Origin: Paraphysomonas bandaiensis | Lineage: Eukaryota > Chrysophyceae | Length of the DNA stretch: 64,000 nt | Direction of reading: 5' to 3' | NCBI GenBank assembly: GCA_965644295.1 | Contig: CBFFRP010000288.1 | Coordinates: forward strand, 248,001 to 312,000 | Part shown: positions 61,229-64,000 of the stretch, piece after piece | Layout of the letters: the number at the start of each line of letters is the position of its first letter | Position numbering within the stretch: position 1 is the first letter of the stretch | Notes under the pieces: generated by a model | Databases searched by the model: none | Told to the model about the DNA's origin: nothing | The model's input: only the letters and a program-made list of their open reading frames with translations | Translations under genes and position numbers: made by a program

Positions 61229-61816
61229 TGCCAGCGTATCAATTTTTCCTTCGGCTCCGTATTTGCGGGGATCTTATTTCATATTGCAACAAACCCTTTA
61301 AGATAGCTATATTAATATAATGTAAGAATCGCTTCAGTAATATATATTTGATTACCAATGTGGCATAATTACTTCAATACGGCAGTAGTGATTTGTGATT
61401 TACCACTACGGTCTATAAGGAGGCTATATGGTCCCGCGCTAAACTTTTGAAACGAGGGCGAAAAACACGAGTTCTTTAATTTGGACAAGATTCTTTTGTA
61501 GCTTACACACACGACATTGTAAACCACATATCTAGAATGTATAGCTAATAGCTATATGTAGCTTGCTTGCTGTTATTTTTTCTAATTACCCTCAGCGTCA
61601 GGTGGGACATTCGAAGTTTCCATTAAAATTATTGAACTACCACCTTTACGATGTTGGCTGTGGCTCTGAAGATAGGTTACTTACACTTACTACATCATTC
61701 AAATCAGAACAAAGACTACTCAGTACACGTAATGAAAAATAACAAATCATTATTATTGACAGAGAGCACAGTATAAACATTATCAATTATGTACACGACA
61801 TTCAGTAAACGTAAAA
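61229..61816. other. intergenic region with a dispersed repeat
   Basis: Between the GTPase and the 3' end of selenoprotein S. It holds the family 3 repeat at 61421-61493 and a linked TATATGTAGCTTGCTTG word at about 61553. No gene is seen. Confidence 0.5.
61421..61493 (+). repeat. dispersed repeat family 3, copy b
   Basis: It matches 25051-25125 in order and orientation (GTCCCGCGCT, TTTTGAAAC, AGGGCGAAA). Confidence 0.55.
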
Positions 61817-61884
61817 CTGCGTTCGAAAGTAATATCAGCAAGAGTATTTATACAATACAGTCGCGTCATCCATACTTTCCGCAG
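61817..61884 (-). promoter_or_regulatory. candidate SECIS element in the selenoprotein S 3' UTR
   Basis: Read on the minus strand, CTGCG (61884) pairs with CGCAG (61817) and AAAGT pairs with ACTTT to form helix I. After an internal loop come the core motifs ATGA (61869-61866) and TGAT (61837-61834), placed as in the SECIS non-Watson-Crick quartet. The upper stem pairs GCGA with TTGC and GTAT with ATAC, with mismatches between. An AAA run lies at the 3' side of the apical loop, while the usual SECIS has AA on the 5' side, so the apical fold is not fully standard. It begins about 112 nt past the UGA codon. Confidence 0.68.
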
Positions 61885-61989
61885 CCCCACCCAAATGAGA
61901 ATAAGTCTATGCAGTGATATGTAAGGTGAAAGCGAAATTCAATTGTTGCAAGTGCAACGCTACCGCTTACAACTCAACACACCACTGCA

Positions 61990-62439
61990 TTACCCTCATC
62001 CGCGTCTCCTGCCTCTGCTACGCATACCACCTCCACTGGGCTTGAATGTACTGATGTGACCACCACCAGCCATTGGGTTATATCCATGGGAAGTAGGCAT
62101 GGAAGGTTTAGGAGAGGGCTTCGCTACAGATTTAGGTTTCTTTGGGACATCAGTGTCCGATGCCGCTTTCTCTTTGGCCGCGGCTTCGGACGCTTTAAGA
62201 ATTTCTAATTGCTGGCGCAGTCTCACCCGTTTTCTCTCCTCATCTAAAATTTTTACACGAAGCGGATTTTGTGCGGCGCGATAAGCTCTCTCTTCTCTCC
62301 ACTTTACCAAATAAGGCTTCAAAAGGTACAGGGCAATGATCGAAAAAACAAGGTACCACCCATAAGCAGCTAGAAATAATCGGATTTCGACGTAGATTTC
62401 ACCCATCAGGGCACTCGAATTTGCAAACATACTGGACAT
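61990..62439 (-). CDS. SELENOS: selenoprotein S (SELENOS/VIMP), UGA read as selenocysteine
   Basis: 149 aa in a single exon from ATG at 62439. A short N-terminus precedes one membrane segment (21-40, L-F-L-A-A-Y-G-W-Y-L). A charged helix (about 47-85, R-K-R-V-R-L-R-Q-Q-L) and a Pro/Lys-rich linker follow. The tail has the SELENOS signature G-Y-N-P-M-A-G-G and a Gly/Arg-rich end. The frame then reads R-R-R-G, TGA (61998-61996), GGG (Gly), TAA (61992-61990). This is exactly the Gly-Sec-Gly-stop end of animal SELENOS, so the TGA is read as Sec148. SELENOS is an ER membrane protein of the Derlin/p97 degradation machinery and a reductase via Sec. The open frame continues upstream to an ATG at 62598, but that part lies in the 301-bp repeat, so I exclude it. 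Confidence 0.9.
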
Positions 62440-62471
62440 CGTCAGAAGTGGGTCTTTCTGGTAACAATAGG

Positions 62472-63786
62472 TTAATGTTGCTCGGTGATTTAGTACAGCA
62501 AAGCCATCATATATAACAAGCTGCGTGGAATCGAACTGCGGTTTGTCGTCCGCTGATTTTGCAATCATTAATATAGGCAATAGAAAAGTGAACACCACAT
62601 CAATATTGTAATGGCCACGCTAAATACTCCTTGCCAAAATATATATACAAATACAACACAGAGTCAGAAAAACATGAACACTAACGTACCACTATGTAGT
62701 CAGGACTAATGACGTATAGCTAAGGCGTTCAGGACAAAGAAACACCCTCCAGTCACTGTAATACAATAGAGGTGAGTGTTGCTCGGTGATTTAGTACAGC
62801 AAAGTCATCATATATAACAAGCTGCGTGGAATCGAACTGCGGTTTGTCGTCCGCTGATTTTGCAATCATTAATATAGGCAATAGAAAAGTGAACACCACA
62901 TCAATATTGTAATGGCCACGCTAAATACTCCTTGCCAAAATATATATACAAATACAACACAGAGTCAGAAAAACATGAACACTAACGTACCACTATGTAG
63001 TCAGGACTAATGACGTATAGCTAAGGCGTTCAGGACAAAGAAACACCCTCCAGTCACTGTAATACAATAGAGGTGAGTGTTGCTCGGTGATTTAGTACAG
63101 CAAAGTCATCATATATAACAAGCTGCGTGGAATCGAACTGCGGTTTGTCGTCCGCTGATTTTGCAATCATTAATATAGGCAATAGAAAAGTGAACACCAC
63201 ATCAATATTGTAATGGCCACGCTAAATACTCCTTGCCAATATATATATACAATACAATACAGAGTCAGAAAAACATGAACACTAACGTACCACTATGTAG
63301 TCAGGACTAATGACGTATAGCTAAGGCGTTCAGGACAAAGAAACACCCTCCAGTCACTGTAATACAATAGAGGTGAGTGTTGCTCGGTGATTTAGTACAG
63401 CAAAGTCATCATATATAACAAGCTGCGTGGAATCGAACTGCGATTTGTCGTCCGCTGATTTTGCAATCATTAATATAGGCAATAGAAAAGTGAACACCAC
63501 ATCAATATTGTAATGGCCACGCTAAATACTCCTTGCCAAAATATATATACAAATACAACACAGAGTCAGAAAAACATGAACACTAACGTACCACTATGTA
63601 GTCAGGACTAATGACGTATAGCTAAGGCGTTCAGGACAAAGAAACACCCTCCAGTCACTGTAATACAATAGAGGTGAGTGTTGCTCGGTGATTTAGTACA
63701 GCAAAGCCATCATATATAACAAGCTGCGTGGAATCGAACTGCGGTTTGTCGTCCGCTGATTTTGCAATCATTAATATAGGCAATAC
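62472..63786 (-). repeat. 301-bp tandem repeat, about 4.4 copies, built from the SELENOS 5' flank
   Basis: The word GTTGCTCGGTGATTTAGTAC starts at 62477, 62778, 63079, 63379 and 63680, giving periods of 301, 301, 300 and 301 bp. Copies differ by only a few bases (for example one A-run and AAGCC versus AAGTC). The copy nearest the gene is its natural 5' flank; the last copy is cut at about 63786. The unit has no independent coding frame beyond about 60 codons. Confidence 0.95.
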
Positions 63787-64000
63787 ACGATACACAACAC
63801 AAGCACTGTATAACACTTGCATCATTCTAAAATATGTCTTGCCAATAAAATATATACAGTACAAATACGAAATATGTACCTGAAGAGTTCAGTAGTTCAC
63901 AGTAATCACTGGCTTGTTATATAAAGAAATTATAGAGTGACATGTGGATGAATGAGTCAATTGATGAGCTTAAGACTGATGGAATAACTACACAGACACC
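63787..64000. other. window end, no feature seen
   Basis: 214 bp of AT-rich sequence after the truncated last repeat copy. Nothing is recognised. Confidence 0.5.

Noticed and set aside
62440-62598. 53-residue N-terminal extension of selenoprotein S
   Set aside because: It lies mostly in the 301-bp repeat, is absent from the family, and the internal Met at 62439 gives the normal SELENOS layout.
62472-63786. CRISPR-like regular repeats
   Set aside because: Units are 301 bp and adjacent without spacers, and the host is eukaryotic.

Overview
This is nuclear DNA from a unicellular eukaryote. The genes carry many short spliceosomal introns (mostly 46-75 nt), the intergenic DNA is AT-rich and full of repeats, and the protein families are eukaryotic (Rab18, HSP90 ending in MEEVD, Tubby, FYVE, SMP, RBR ligase, VKOR, selenoprotein S). 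Two giant REJ-type membrane proteins with proline/threonine/serine stalks of the P-[ST]-x-x kind resemble proteins common in stramenopiles, so a stramenopile protist is my best guess. I cannot prove the lineage from this window alone.

Layout, left to right. 1-1.1 kb: non-coding, with one dispersed repeat. 1.1-7.1 kb: a VKOR gene (-) and a large TM/F-BAR-like/SMP/PH protein (+), diverging from a 1.35 kb ATGT microsatellite. 9.7-22.0 kb: giant receptor A (-, about 4009 aa, six exons). 23.0-26.3 kb: a Tubby protein and a small three-exon FYVE protein, separated by repeats. 26.8-29.1 kb: a second tetranucleotide array directly followed by a seven-exon sulfotransferase. 30.2-33.7 kb: a TMEM230/134-like protein and a four-exon conserved protein. 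34.3-37.6 kb: an ankyrin/RBR ubiquitin-ligase-like protein. 39.1-48.1 kb: giant receptor B (-, 3001 aa), paralogous to A. 49.8-51.3 kb: a nine-exon mitochondrial crotonase. 54.9-58.5 kb: HSP90 (-) and Rab18 (+) diverging from a 0.5 kb promoter region. 60.5-61.2 kb: an AIG1-like GTPase with a CaaX end. 62.0-62.4 kb: selenoprotein S (-), whose UGA-Gly-stop end and downstream SECIS-like hairpin are visible. 62.5-63.8 kb: an approximately 301-bp tandem repeat made from the 5' flank of the selenoprotein gene.

The genes do not form a pathway or cluster. Several act in endomembrane and redox biology: SMP lipid transfer at contact sites, FYVE and Rab18 in trafficking, selenoprotein S and VKOR in the ER membrane, and a Golgi-type sulfotransferase. 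This looks like ordinary eukaryotic gene mixing. Most multi-exon models here were built by hand from reading-frame phase, splice signals and family similarity. In each model the coding length is divisible by three. The weakest junctions are the last intron of receptor A, the GC-AG intron of the Tubby gene and intron 4 of the sulfotransferase.
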